Shown here: positions 49,307-58,651 of the stretch, piece by piece
How the letters are laid out: each line of letters begins with the position of its first letter
Numbering within the stretch: position 1 is the stretch's first letter
From: Spirochaetales bacterium
GTDB lineage: Bacteria > Spirochaetota > Spirochaetia > Sphaerochaetales > Sphaerochaetaceae
NCBI GenBank assembly: GCA_018433865.1
Contig: JAHDQJ010000004.1
Span: 248,001-312,000 of the forward strand
Reading direction: 5' to 3'
DNA: 64,000 nucleotides
Translations under genes and position numbers: made by a program
The notes under the pieces: model-generated
Told to the model about the DNA's origin: nothing
The model's input: only the letters and a program-made list of their open reading frames with translations
Databases searched by the model: none

Positions 49307-51640
49307 ATGAAACAATCCAATGATTTTGCCCACGACATGATCGATCTTGATACGCATCCCGATCGCCTCCTCTTCCTTGCCGGACAAGACGTGAAACCCA
49401 TGCAGAATCCTGATGGTACCATCAGTATCGTCGTTTCCTTGCAAGGGATGCGCCACAACGGTACGTTCCGACCGATCGGAGAAACCCGGCAGGTCCGATT
49501 CACCCTTTGTGCCTATGGAAAGGATATCCTGAGATTCTCGGGAGCATTCGCCGACGAAAAGATCCTGCAAGACTCGATCATGCTCGACCTTGATCCATCG
49601 GTGGCTCCCTCTCCGTTGGTGCTCAGGATGTCCGGCGAGGGACTGTACGTGATGGAAGACCCGGACGGAACGATACGGGCACGTATCACGACAGCCTCGT
49701 CTACGGTACGGCATTGGAGTGACCTGCAGCGTCCTGGCGATCCCATGATCGGGATGGAATTCTATCCGTCCGGCGATGAGACGTGTCCGGTCAGGTTCAT
49801 GCGCCATGATCACTTCTTTCCGGGGAAACTCGAATCGGCACCACTCGGGTGTCTTGTCGACAAGCATGCGGTATCCGGGACGGTCTTTTCCCTGCACAGC
49901 AATCCTGATGCGCACTTCTATGGAACGGGGGAGCGTTTTGGGAGGCTTGATCTCGCAGGCAGGACCATCACGTTGGAGAATACCGACGCGTTGGGCACTG
50001 CAAGCAGGAAGGCGTACAAGAATGTCCCCTTCTTCTTCTCCAGCGAAGGATACGGATTGTTCGTCCACTCGTCAGCCCACATGCGTCTTTCATTCGCCGA
50101 TATTTCCAATCGGGCGGTACAGGGGCTGATCGAGGAGAGCCGGCTCGACCTGTTCGTCATCGGAGGGGGAAATCCCCAGCGCATCATCAACAATTACAGA
50201 AGACTGACTGGCTTTTCTCCCGACTTGCCTCGGTGGAGTTATGGCATGTGGATGAGCCGGATGACGTATTTCTCAGCCGATGAGGTGAGAACGATCGTCA
50301 AAAGACTCAGGAAGGAAGGATATCCCTGTGATGTGATACACCTCGATTCGGGGTATTTCGCGAATGATTGGGTGTGTGATTGGAAATTCTCACCCAACAC
50401 ATTTCCAAATCCTTCGGATTTCATCAGGGAGATGCGTCGGGATGGCATTCACATCAGTGTGTGGCAGACACCGAATATCGGAAAGGAAAATTCCCTCTAC
50501 CAGGAGGCTGTCGAGCATCGATATCTGCCTCCGACGAGGGACAGTGAAGTCATGCGGACGATGAGCGATTTCTCGGGGCAGGACTTCGGAGGACAGATCG
50601 ATTTCACCGATGAGGGGGCCACTGCGTGGTATAAGGATCGTATCAGAGGCCTGTTGGATCTCGGAGTGGAGTGCATCAAGACCGATTTCGGCGAAAAGAT
50701 TCTCCAGCAAGCCGATTTCAGGAACATGCGGGGAGAGATGCTGCACAATATCTACTGTCTTCTGTATCAGAAGGCAGCATTCGAGACCACCGGAGAATAC
50801 GGAGACCGTCCGTTCATCTGGGCACGGGCCACTTGGGCGGGAGGTCAAAGGTATCCGCTTCACTGGGGAGGCGACACCGCCTCGACGTGGGACGGCATGT
50901 CATCCACGCTCCGCGGAGGACTGCAGCTTGGCTTGTCCGGATATGCCTTCTGGAGCCACGACATCCCAGGTTTTCACGGGTTGCCCGAATTCATGAACAG
51001 CTGGCCTTCCGAGAACCTCTACCTGCGATGGACACAGTTCGGCGCATTCACCTCACACATGCGATATCATGGTACGAGTCCCCGGGAACCTTGGGAGTTC
51101 CCCGGTTGCGCGCAGTTGGTGCGACAATGGCTCCGATTACGCTATGCGTTGATTCCCTACATCATGCAGGAAGCCGCATGGTGCACCGACAGGAACAGCG
51201 GCCGGCCCATGATCGCTCCGCTGTTGTTTGACTATCCTGCGGACCCGAATGTCTGGCATATCGATAACGAATATCTGTTCGGCAGGGATCTGCTCGTCGC
51301 ACCGATCATGAACGACGACGGCATTCGCGATATCTATCTTCCGGAAGGGGATTGGATCGAACTGTGCAGCGGCAGGTATTTCCCGGGAACCCGATGGCTG
51401 AAAGGAGTGCGGTATCCCCTGGCAGCCTTCCCCGTCTTCGTGAGATCCGAAGCTGCGATCCCCTATTATCCATATCTTGTGGATTCCACCGAACAGATGG
51501 ACATGACGAATGTGCACTACCTCAGGTTCAACGTGGAAGGTGCAGACGAGTTTGAAGGTCTTGCGCGCAGTCCCTTGGGCAAGCTCTGCGGGTTTTCCGA
51601 TGGACAACTCGCTATCGATTTCGGTCCGGACTGTGTGTAG
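49307..51640 (+). CDS. GH31 glycoside hydrolase, alpha-xylosidase/alpha-glucosidase
   Basis: 777 residues. N-terminal beta domain, then a TIM barrel with nucleophile Asp460 in CIKTDFGE and acid/base Asp523 in HWGGD, both as in E. coli alpha-xylosidase YicI; FWARATWAGGQRYP-like FIWARATWAGGQR precedes the acid/base. It hydrolyses terminal alpha-linked xylose or glucose. No signal peptide: it acts on imported oligosaccharides. ATG 49307 follows GAGGAG. Within the ABC sugar operon this suggests use of xyloglucan- or isoprimeverose-type sugars, though alpha-glucosides are possible. Confidence 0.93.
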   Translation: MKQSNDFAHDMIDLDTHPDRLLFLAGQDVKPMQNPDGTISIVVSLQGMRHNGTFRPIGETRQVRFTLCAYGKDILRFSGAFADEKILQDSIMLDLDPSVAPSPLVLRMSGEGLYVMEDPDGTIRARITTASSTVRHWSDLQRPGDPMIGMEFYPSGDETCPVRFMRHDHFFPGKLESAPLGCLVDKHAVSGTVFSLHSNPDAHFYGTGERFGRLDLAGRTITLENTDALGTASRKAYKNVPFFFSSEGYGLFVHSSAHMRLSFADISNRAVQGLIEESRLDLFVIGGGNPQRIINNYRRLTGFSPDLPRWSYGMWMSRMTYFSADEVRTIVKRLRKEGYPCDVIHLDSGYFANDWVCDWKFSPNTFPNPSDFIREMRRDGIHISVWQTPNIGKENSLYQEAVEHRYLPPTRDSEVMRTMSDFSGQDFGGQIDFTDEGATAWYKDRIRGLLDLGVECIKTDFGEKILQQADFRNMRGEMLHNIYCLLYQKAAFETTGEYGDRPFIWARATWAGGQRYPLHWGGDTASTWDGMSSTLRGGLQLGLSGYAFWSHDIPGFHGLPEFMNSWPSENLYLRWTQFGAFTSHMRYHGTSPREPWEFPGCAQLVRQWLRLRYALIPYIMQEAAWCTDRNSGRPMIAPLLFDYPADPNVWHIDNEYLFGRDLLVAPIMNDDGIRDIYLPEGDWIELCSGRYFPGTRWLKGVRYPLAAFPVFVRSEAAIPYYPYLVDSTEQMDMTNVHYLRFNVEGADEFEGLARSPLGKLCGFSDGQLAIDFGPDCV

Positions 51641-51649
51641 GGGCTTCCA

Positions 51650-52762
51650 ATGTGGAAAGAGAACTGGGAACAGACAAAGAGCCGCTTCGATGATTTCTGG
51701 AAGAGAAACGGGTTTGTCCTCGCAACCTGGAACGGATATGTTCCGACCGATCGGCTGGTTCGTGCCGAACCTGCATGGTACACGGAAGAGGATCGGATCC
51801 GACTCGAGGAGCTCGAGAAGACTGAGTCATGGGACACGCTTCATCTGGACCCCCGGATGGTCGCGCTCCATCAGTATCGTGCGATCAGTCGCGGGATTTA
51901 TCCAGGGGACTTGATGCCGTTCGCTTACTGCGATTGGGGGACGGTGACACTCGCGCCGATGCTCGGAGCACGACAACACTTCAGCAGGGATACTGTGTGG
52001 TACACGCATGAACGGATGCCACTTTCTGCCGAGGAGGACAGGAGCCTGCTTCTCGAACAAGACAACGAATGGTTCGTGAACCTGCAGGAACTGGCGAGGG
52101 TCGGTACCGAGTGTGCCGCTGGCAGATATCCGTGCGGAGCCCCGGCGATTTTCGGGGGGTTGGACGTCCTCTCTGAACTGCGGGGAGCTTCGGAACTTTG
52201 CATGGACCTGTTGCTGGAACCCGATTGGGTCCTTGGAAAACTGAAAGAGATCGACATCGCCGCCGAACAGGCGTATCATACGATGTATGACATCATCCGG
52301 GATGAAGAGGGCTCGATGTTCCATGCTTTCTTCATGTTCTGGGCTCGGGGAAAGGCATCACTCTTGCAGTGTGATTTCGCAAGCCTCATTTCGGAGTCGA
52401 TGTTCAGGGAGTTCGCCGTTCCCTCGATCAGGAAAGCATGTTCCTACCTCGATTACGCACTGTACCATGTCGACGGTCCTGATGCGCTCAGGACTGTTGA
52501 CGCACTGCTGGAGATCGAGGAACTCGACTGCCTGGAATTCACTCCGGGTCCACAGCTTCCCCAGGGGGGAGATCCCTGTTGGTATCCCTTGTACCGGAAG
52601 ATCAAGGAGTCGGGCAAGTGTGTCCAAGCAGTCGAGATGCAACCGGAAGAGGTGGTTCCCTTGCTTGACGCCGTAGGTCCGGATGGTATGTACCTCATGG
52701 TCAATTTCAGAAATGAACAGGAAATCTTGGATCTGAACAGATCAGTACAATCGTATAGGTGA
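51650..52762 (+). CDS. Uroporphyrinogen-decarboxylase-family protein in sugar operon
   Basis: 370 residues with the URO-D/MtaA fold: FDDFWKRNGFVLATWNGYVP start, YHVDGPDALRTVDALLEIEELDCLEFTPG near the C-terminus (barrel end). A true HemE is unlikely: the operon is for sugars, and the N-terminal PRAGRS-type HemE motif is missing. Members of this COG0407 superfamily outside haem synthesis transfer methyl groups to corrinoids or have unknown roles. It begins 9 bases after the GH31 stop, so it is co-transcribed and probably co-regulated by LacI. Confidence 0.82.
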   Translation: MWKENWEQTKSRFDDFWKRNGFVLATWNGYVPTDRLVRAEPAWYTEEDRIRLEELEKTESWDTLHLDPRMVALHQYRAISRGIYPGDLMPFAYCDWGTVTLAPMLGARQHFSRDTVWYTHERMPLSAEEDRSLLLEQDNEWFVNLQELARVGTECAAGRYPCGAPAIFGGLDVLSELRGASELCMDLLLEPDWVLGKLKEIDIAAEQAYHTMYDIIRDEEGSMFHAFFMFWARGKASLLQCDFASLISESMFREFAVPSIRKACSYLDYALYHVDGPDALRTVDALLEIEELDCLEFTPGPQLPQGGDPCWYPLYRKIKESGKCVQAVEMQPEEVVPLLDAVGPDGMYLMVNFRNEQEILDLNRSVQSYR

Positions 52763-52975
52763 CTAACCGTATTGCCCCTTCTGCATCAATCTGTTTCCCA
52801 GTAGAATCGCATACAAGCCCCTGTACTATCGTGTGATATGTAGGCAGGAATCGGGCAAAATGCCCTGCGCATCATGACAAACCACAATTTTGAGGAAAAT
52901 TACTGTGGAAAAGGGGAAATCATGGTACACTTTTCGGTGTATCAGTGAGATACAAACCCTCAAAGGAGAGAACGT

Positions 52976-54190
52976 ATGAAAAAGAGTTTGATTGTTCTGT
53001 TGGTTCTGATCCTCGCGGGTGGGGCACTTTTTGCACAGGGCGCTACGGAAACCGCAGCTCCCGCCACTGCAGCAAAGTTCCACATCGGCGTGGTAACCGG
53101 CACCGTTTCGCAGTCAGAGGATGACTTGCGTGGTGCTGAGAGGATGATCCAGGAATACGGTTCTGTCGCTACCGGCGGCATGATCCAACACCTGACGTAT
53201 CCCGACAACTTCATGGATGAGGCCGAAACGACTATCTCCATCATCTCCGGCATGGCAGATGATCCGCTGATGAAGGCGATCATCGTCAACCAGGCGATTC
53301 CCGGCACGACCGAGGCTTTCCGCCGCGTCAAGGAGAAGAGACCCGACATCCTCTGCATCGCAGGCGAAGCCCACGAGGATCCTCCTGTGATCCAGAGCGC
53401 AGCTGATCTGGCCGTGAACAACGACTTCGTTGCCCGCGGATACCTGATCATCAAGACCGCCCACGATCTCGGATGCGACACCTTCGTGCACATTTCGTTC
53501 CCGCGGCACATGAGCTACGAGACGATGAGCCGCCGCGTTGCGATCATGCGGGCCACGTGCGAAGAGTTCGGCATGAAGTTCGTGCTTGAGACCGCTCCCG
53601 ATCCGACCAGCGATGTCGGTCAGGCCGGTGCCCAGCAGTACGTGCTCGAGAAGGTTCCCGCTTGGGTCCAGCAGTACGGCAAGAACGCTGCCTACTTCTG
53701 TACGAACGATGCGCACACCGAGCCGCTGCTCAAGCAGCTGATGGCGTACGGCGGTTACTTCATCGAAGCCGACCTTCCTTCACCGTTGATGGGATATCCC
53801 GGAGCTCTCGGTCTTGACCTTTCTGCACAACAGGGCAATTCCGCGGCGATCCTCAAGGCTGTGGAAGAGGCAGTCATCGCCAAGGGCGGTGCCGGTCGCT
53901 TCGGAACTTGGGCATTCTCTTATGGTCTCACCACCACTTGCGGTCTCGTACAGCACGCGATCAACGTGGTCAATGGCGAGTCCGAGCTGCTCAAGCTCTC
54001 CGACATCATGAAGGCTTATGGGAAATACACTCCGAACGCCCAATGGAACGGAAGTTTCTATTCCGATACCACCACTGGCGTACGTGCGAAGAACCACGTC
54101 CTGATTTATCAGGATACCTACATGATGGGCAAGGGCTTCATGGGTACTCCTTCGGTAACCATCCCGGAAAAGTACTTCCTGATCAAGTAA
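52976..54190 (+). CDS. DUF3798 substrate-binding protein of ABC importer
   Basis: 404 residues. Signal peptide ending near LFAQGATET, followed by the DUF3798 pattern: FHIGVVTGTVSQSEDDLRGAERMI, then CDTFVHISFPRHMSYETMSRR, AAYFCTNDAHTEPLLKQL and GYPGALGLDLSA. DUF3798 proteins look like periplasmic-binding proteins of the BMP/purine-type. AAAGGAG precedes ATG 52976. A -10-like TACACT lies near 52926. The gene opens a cassette with an ATPase, two permeases and a small membrane protein. The ligand is not known. Confidence 0.88.
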   Translation: MKKSLIVLLVLILAGGALFAQGATETAAPATAAKFHIGVVTGTVSQSEDDLRGAERMIQEYGSVATGGMIQHLTYPDNFMDEAETTISIISGMADDPLMKAIIVNQAIPGTTEAFRRVKEKRPDILCIAGEAHEDPPVIQSAADLAVNNDFVARGYLIIKTAHDLGCDTFVHISFPRHMSYETMSRRVAIMRATCEEFGMKFVLETAPDPTSDVGQAGAQQYVLEKVPAWVQQYGKNAAYFCTNDAHTEPLLKQLMAYGGYFIEADLPSPLMGYPGALGLDLSAQQGNSAAILKAVEEAVIAKGGAGRFGTWAFSYGLTTTCGLVQHAINVVNGESELLKLSDIMKAYGKYTPNAQWNGSFYSDTTTGVRAKNHVLIYQDTYMMGKGFMGTPSVTIPEKYFLIK

Positions 54191-54204
54191 ACAAGTTTTC
54201 AGGA

Positions 54205-54228
54205 CAGGGGGGAGGTTTCTCCCCCCTG
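54205..54228 (+). promoter_or_regulatory. First intercistronic hairpin after DUF3798 gene
   Basis: Perfect 10-bp GC-rich stem CAGGGGGGAG / CTCCCCCCTG, GTTT loop, no T run. Likely stabilises the binding-protein mRNA or slows transcription. Confidence 0.72.
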
Positions 54229-54262
54229 ATCATACCCAATGCATGGTTGCCGGCTGACGATA

Positions 54263-54301
54263 CCAAGCAAGCCCACCCGAAATCCGGGTCGGCAGGCTTG
54301 G
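54263..54301 (+). promoter_or_regulatory. Second intercistronic hairpin before ABC ATPase
   Basis: Stem parts CCAAGC / GCTTGG, GCC / GGC and ACCCG / CGGGT nested symmetrically around a 5-base loop. It may hold back translation or transcription of the ATPase. Confidence 0.55.
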
Positions 54302-54349
54302 CATTGCGAGCGTCTGGTGACAGCATGAGAATCGTGGCAAGGGTTGCAT

Positions 54350-55960
54350 ATGGCACATACAGGCGTCCCGATCTTGGAATTGCGGGACATCAGCAAAGAA
54401 TATTTTGGAAACAAGGTGCTCACCGATGTGAGTTTCTCCCTGCACAGCGGGGAGATTCTCGGTTTGGTGGGTGAAAACGGTGCGGGCAAGTCGACGCTCA
54501 TGAACATCCTGTTCGGGATGGAGGTCATCCAGCAGACCGGTGGATATGCCGGTGAGATGCTGGTCGCGGGACAGACCGTACGATACCAGTCCTCCTTCGA
54601 CGCCATCGCAGATGGCATCGGGATGGTCCATCAGGAATTTTCTCTGCTTCCGGACTTCTCCGTGGCAGAGAACATCCTGCTCAACAGGGAACCGCATACG
54701 CGTTCATTCGTCTCCGAGGTCTTCGGTGACAGGTTGGACAGCATAGATAGAAAGACATTGGTCTCGAAGGCCGAGACGGCAATCGGAAAGCTCGGTGTCT
54801 CGATCGACTCTTCCACTCCCGTGGGTACGATGCCCGTAGGGCACAAGCAATTCACCGAAATTGCCCGGGAATTGAGCAAGGATTCCATCAGGATCCTCGT
54901 GCTGGATGAACCGACTGCAGTCCTCACGGAACAGGAGGCTGCGATCCTCCTCAAGGCGGTAAAGAAACTATCGGATGAAGGCATCGCCATCATCTTCATA
55001 TCACACCGGTTGCAAGAGGTAGTCGATGTCTGTGATACGGTGGTGGTCCTACGTGACGGAAAAGTGGTCCACAACGAACCGGCAGCAGGATTGACCATCG
55101 AGCAGATAGCACGCTGGATGGTGGGGCGTGACGTGGACCAAAGCAGGACACACCGTGCGTTCGACTATGCCCAGGCTCCTCCGGTGCTCACGATAGAGAA
55201 CCTCTGGGTCGATATGCCGGGAGAGACGGTACGTGATGTATCCCTTGCGGTGCACAAGGGGGAGATCCTTGGGATCGGCGGTCTTGCGGGCCAAGGAAAG
55301 CTCGGTATCCCCAACGGTGCGATGGGACTGTTCCCCGCCGGAGGAAAGGTGGTCTTCGAGGGTGAGGAGATCGCGTTGAACAATCCGAAGAACTTCCTTG
55401 ATGCGGGCATGGCATTCGTGTCGGAGGATCGGCGGGGAGTGGGACTTCTCCTCGATGAATCCTTGGATTGGAACATCTCCTTCGCTGCGATGCAGGTTCG
55501 GGGCAAGTACCTGAAACGGTATCTCAACGGCATGCTGCAGTGGCGTGATGAGAAAAGCATCCAGGAAACGGCACGCCACTATATCGATGCCCTGCAGATC
55601 AAGTGTACCAGCAGCAAGCAGAAGGCCAAGGAGTTGTCGGGAGGAAACCAACAGAAGATCTGCTGCGCGAAGGCGTTCGCCCTCGAGCCCCGATTGCTGT
55701 TCGTCTCGGAACCGACGAGGGGCATCGACATCGGTGCGAAGTCCCTGGTGCTCCAAGCCTTGCGTGATTACAATGAAAAATCGGGAACGACGATCGTGAT
55801 GATCAGCAGCGAGCTTGAGGAGCTCAGGGCGATCTGCGATCGCATCGCCATCGTAACGGACGGACGGATCGCCGGCATCTTGCCTGCAAATCATCCCTCC
55901 GAGGATTTCGGTTTGCTGATGGTTGCAAGCCCGAAGGGAGCTACGGAGGTCACCGCATGA
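54350..55960 (+). CDS. Sugar-type ABC ATPase with two nucleotide-binding domains
   Basis: 536 residues, RbsA/MglA layout. Domain 1: GENGAGKSTLMNILFG, Walker B RILVLDEPTAVL. Its signature region (MPVGHKQFTEIARELS) is divergent from the usual LSxGQ. Domain 2: GGLAGQGKLGI is a weak Walker A, and LSGGNQQKICCAKAFALEP plus LFVSEPTRGID give a good signature and Walker B. Asymmetric sites are normal for this family. ATG 54350 is chosen; TTG 54344 is possible. It is preceded by two hairpins and overlaps the next gene (ATGA). Confidence 0.9.
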   Translation: MAHTGVPILELRDISKEYFGNKVLTDVSFSLHSGEILGLVGENGAGKSTLMNILFGMEVIQQTGGYAGEMLVAGQTVRYQSSFDAIADGIGMVHQEFSLLPDFSVAENILLNREPHTRSFVSEVFGDRLDSIDRKTLVSKAETAIGKLGVSIDSSTPVGTMPVGHKQFTEIARELSKDSIRILVLDEPTAVLTEQEAAILLKAVKKLSDEGIAIIFISHRLQEVVDVCDTVVVLRDGKVVHNEPAAGLTIEQIARWMVGRDVDQSRTHRAFDYAQAPPVLTIENLWVDMPGETVRDVSLAVHKGEILGIGGLAGQGKLGIPNGAMGLFPAGGKVVFEGEEIALNNPKNFLDAGMAFVSEDRRGVGLLLDESLDWNISFAAMQVRGKYLKRYLNGMLQWRDEKSIQETARHYIDALQIKCTSSKQKAKELSGGNQQKICCAKAFALEPRLLFVSEPTRGIDIGAKSLVLQALRDYNEKSGTTIVMISSELEELRAICDRIAIVTDGRIAGILPANHPSEDFGLLMVASPKGATEVTA

Positions 55961-57000
55961 TCAAGATACGACAATTCATCCATTCATTCGGCTGGCCGCG
56001 GATCATCATCGGGTTGTTCCTGCTCTCCCTGTTCATCCTGGCACCGTTCTTCAACGTGAATGTCGCGACATCCATCAGCGATACCATCGTCCGGTTCGGA
56101 CAAAATGGCCTGATGGTGCTTGCGATGGTCCCGATGATCCATTCGGGGTGCGGATTGAACTTCGGGCTTCCCTTGGGCATCATCGCAGGATTGCTCGGCG
56201 GAACGTTGGCGATCGAGTTCAACTTCGTCGGGCCTGTCTCGTTTCTCATGGCAATCCTTCTTGCCACTCCGTTCGCCGTCCTGTTCGGCTGGGGATACGG
56301 AAAACTCCTGAACAAGGTGAAGGGCAGTGAGATGATGATCGCCACCTATGTGGGATTCTCCTCGGTAGCCTTCATGTGCATGATGTGGCTCCTGCTTCCC
56401 TACGACAGCCCGACAATGGTCTGGGGGTACGCGGGAACAGGGTTGCGCACTACCATCTCCACGGAGGGATTCTACCTGCACGTGCTGACGAATTTCCTCA
56501 AGTTCCGTCTCGGGGAGACCTTGATGGTTCCGACGGGAATGCTGCTCTTTTTCGCGTTGATCGCATTTTTCATGTGGGCTTTCCTCCACACGAAGCGGGG
56601 AACAGCGATGACCGCGGTCGGTTCCAATCCGGTGTTCGCACGGGCGAGCGGCATCGATATCGACAAGACGAGGACACTGAGCGTGATCATGTCCACCTGG
56701 CTTGGTGCGATAGGAATCTTGGTGTATCAACAGAGTTTCGGTTTCATCCAGCTCTACATGGGACCGTTCTACATGGCGTTGCCCGCGGTCTCTGCGATCC
56801 TGATCGGAGGTGCTTCGGTGAACAAGGCCTCGATCGTGAACGTGATCGTGGGTACATTCCTTTTCCAAGGCATCGTGACGATGACCCCTTCGGTCATGAA
56901 CTCGATGATCCACACCGACATGTCCGAGGTCATCCGGATAGTCGTCTCCAACGGCATGATCCTCTATGCATTGACAAGAAAGTCGGAGGCAACCCGATGA
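55957..57000 (+). CDS. ABC importer permease 1 (BPD_transp_2)
   Basis: 347 residues, eight to nine membrane segments of the RbsC/MglC/BmpC-type permease, with the GSNPVFARASGIDIDKT loop that contacts the ATPase and GQNGLMVLAMVPMIHSGCGLNFG in the channel part. ATG 55957 overlaps the ATPase stop by ATGA, so translation is coupled. Confidence 0.9.
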   Translation: MIKIRQFIHSFGWPRIIIGLFLLSLFILAPFFNVNVATSISDTIVRFGQNGLMVLAMVPMIHSGCGLNFGLPLGIIAGLLGGTLAIEFNFVGPVSFLMAILLATPFAVLFGWGYGKLLNKVKGSEMMIATYVGFSSVAFMCMMWLLLPYDSPTMVWGYAGTGLRTTISTEGFYLHVLTNFLKFRLGETLMVPTGMLLFFALIAFFMWAFLHTKRGTAMTAVGSNPVFARASGIDIDKTRTLSVIMSTWLGAIGILVYQQSFGFIQLYMGPFYMALPAVSAILIGGASVNKASIVNVIVGTFLFQGIVTMTPSVMNSMIHTDMSEVIRIVVSNGMILYALTRKSEATR

Positions 57001-58127
57001 GTGAATTACGTGAGACACGCAAGGAAAAAATTCTTTCCATCCTTGAGAAGAATTCGGTTCCGATTCTCTTCACGGTGTTCTGTGCGTTGGGGATCCCCCT
57101 CTCCGGATACTCCTACGGGTACCTGGGACAGGAAATCGTGGTCCGTATTGCACGCAACAGCTTCCTGATCATCGCATTGCTGGTACCCATCATGGCCGGC
57201 ATGGGGTTGAATTTCGGAATGACGTTGGGAGCCATGGCAGGTCAGATCGGCCTGATATTCATTGCCGACTGGGGTATCGTGGGAATTCCCGGCATGATCC
57301 TGGCGATGATCATCTCCACACCGATCTCGGCATTCCTCGGGTGGTTGTGCGGCAAGATCCTCAACATGGCCAAAGGTCGTGAGATGGTCACCAGCTATAT
57401 CATCGGATTCTTCATCAACGGAGTCTATCAGCTGATCGTCCTGTATGGGATGGGAAGCGTGATTCCGATCAAGAATCCTGCGTTGGTATTGCCCAGAGGT
57501 TATGGAATCCGCAATACGGTGAACCTGATCAGCATCCGCAAGGTGCTCGACAACCTGCTTGCGATCAAGATCTTCGGCATCAGCATCCCCGTTGCAACCC
57601 TGTTGGTCATCGCGGCCCTCTGCTTCTTCATCATCTGGTTCCGCAAGACCAAGCTCGGTCAGGACATGCGGGCTGTGGGACAGGACCTGGAGGTCGCACG
57701 GGCAGCCGGGATCAAGGTTGAGCATACCAGGATCGTATCGGTGGTGCTCTCCACGATCCTCGCCGGTTATGGCATGATCGTCTACCTGCAGAATATCGGA
57801 ACGTTGAACACGTACAACTCCCACATGCAAATCGGCATGTTCTCCATCGCCGCCCTCCTGGTAGGAGGCGCCACCGTCAACCGTGCGAGCATCGGGAACG
57901 TCTTCCTGGGAGTCTCGCTCTTCCACTTGATGTTCATTGTCAGCCCGACAGCGGGAAAGAACCTGATCGGAGAGGCTCAGCTTGGCGAGTACTTCCGGGT
58001 ATTCGTCTCCTATGGAGTCATCACCATCGCATTGGTGTTGTATGAGGTGAGAAAACGGAGGGACCTGACCAGGGCAGGGCGTCTGCTGGCACAGGATCAG
58101 GCTGATGAAGTGGAGGCGAAGCAATGA
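56997..58127 (+). CDS. ABC importer permease 2 (BPD_transp_2)
   Basis: 376 residues, second permease of the same family; loop GQDLEVARAAGIKVEHTRI and channel GLNFGMTLGAMAGQIGLIF. ATG 56997 overlaps the stop of permease 1 (ATGA). Homodimeric sugar importers have one permease, so two different ones point to a heterodimeric BMP/nucleoside-like importer. The stop overlaps the small accessory gene's start (ATGA). Confidence 0.9.
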   Translation: MSELRETRKEKILSILEKNSVPILFTVFCALGIPLSGYSYGYLGQEIVVRIARNSFLIIALLVPIMAGMGLNFGMTLGAMAGQIGLIFIADWGIVGIPGMILAMIISTPISAFLGWLCGKILNMAKGREMVTSYIIGFFINGVYQLIVLYGMGSVIPIKNPALVLPRGYGIRNTVNLISIRKVLDNLLAIKIFGISIPVATLLVIAALCFFIIWFRKTKLGQDMRAVGQDLEVARAAGIKVEHTRIVSVVLSTILAGYGMIVYLQNIGTLNTYNSHMQIGMFSIAALLVGGATVNRASIGNVFLGVSLFHLMFIVSPTAGKNLIGEAQLGEYFRVFVSYGVITIALVLYEVRKRRDLTRAGRLLAQDQADEVEAKQ

Positions 58128-58600
58128 AGAAGATACACTTCACCCGTCGCAATTATGTTCAACTTGCCTCCGTAGCCGTGATCCTCCTGATCGCAGTACT
58201 CATGTTCATCGTCGGGCGTCAGCACACGGTCCTTTTGGATAACAAGACTGTCGAACACGAGGGAAAGACCTACACGGCATTCTCCATCGTCACCGTCGAG
58301 GTGGACAGGGAGGGTGAACTGGAACTTGCCGCCAGGGATCGTGACAAGGCGGAAGTCATGGGGCAGCGCCACAAGATCACCGTGGTCTATACGGACAGGT
58401 CCTTCGAAGAGCATACGCTCGTGAAGAAGTTCAAGGTTCCCATCGGACAGGACATGGTCCTGTTGAGCATCCCCGCTCTGGTCGGTGAAGCCGATGAATC
58501 GGTCTGGTTGCAGCCATTCTTCCCCCCGACAGCAGCGGTCGCACCACAGGCGGAAGTACTTCCGACCGAAGATGTCCTCGCCGTCGACATCACATTCTGA
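58124..58600 (+). CDS. Membrane-anchored accessory protein of DUF3798 cassette (DUF6672-like)
   Basis: 158 residues. One membrane anchor (about 12 to 30), then a beta-rich periplasmic domain (LLDNKTVEHEGKTYTAFSIVTVEVD, TVVYTDRSFEEHTLVKKFKVP) and a Pro/Ala-rich end. I recall this as DUF6672, but cannot verify. It starts with ATG 58124 inside the stop of permease 2, so it belongs to the importer. It could dock the binding protein or link the importer to the cell wall; this is inference. Confidence 0.65.
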   Translation: MKKIHFTRRNYVQLASVAVILLIAVLMFIVGRQHTVLLDNKTVEHEGKTYTAFSIVTVEVDREGELELAARDRDKAEVMGQRHKITVVYTDRSFEEHTLVKKFKVPIGQDMVLLSIPALVGEADESVWLQPFFPPTAAVAPQAEVLPTEDVLAVDITF

Positions 58601-58617
58601 TCTGGGTCCCGCTCAAC

Positions 58618-58644
58618 ACTGATCCCCCTTCACGGGGGATCAGT
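58618..58644. terminator. Bidirectional terminator between DUF3798 cassette and Omp85-like gene
   Basis: Perfect 11-bp stem ACTGATCCCCC / GGGGGATCAGT, TTCAC loop. It lies 17 bases after the cassette's stop and 7 bases before the convergent gene's stop. Confidence 0.82.
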
Positions 58645-58651
58645 CATATCT

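Noticed and set aside
56376-56996. Long 5' extension of the second permease frame
   Set aside because: Open only because it overlaps permease 1 in another frame; ATG 56997 with ATGA coupling is the natural start.
55984-58124. Two long minus-strand frames opposite the permease genes
   Set aside because: Hydrophilic His/Asp-rich shadows of hydrophobic membrane genes, with no ribosome-binding sites.
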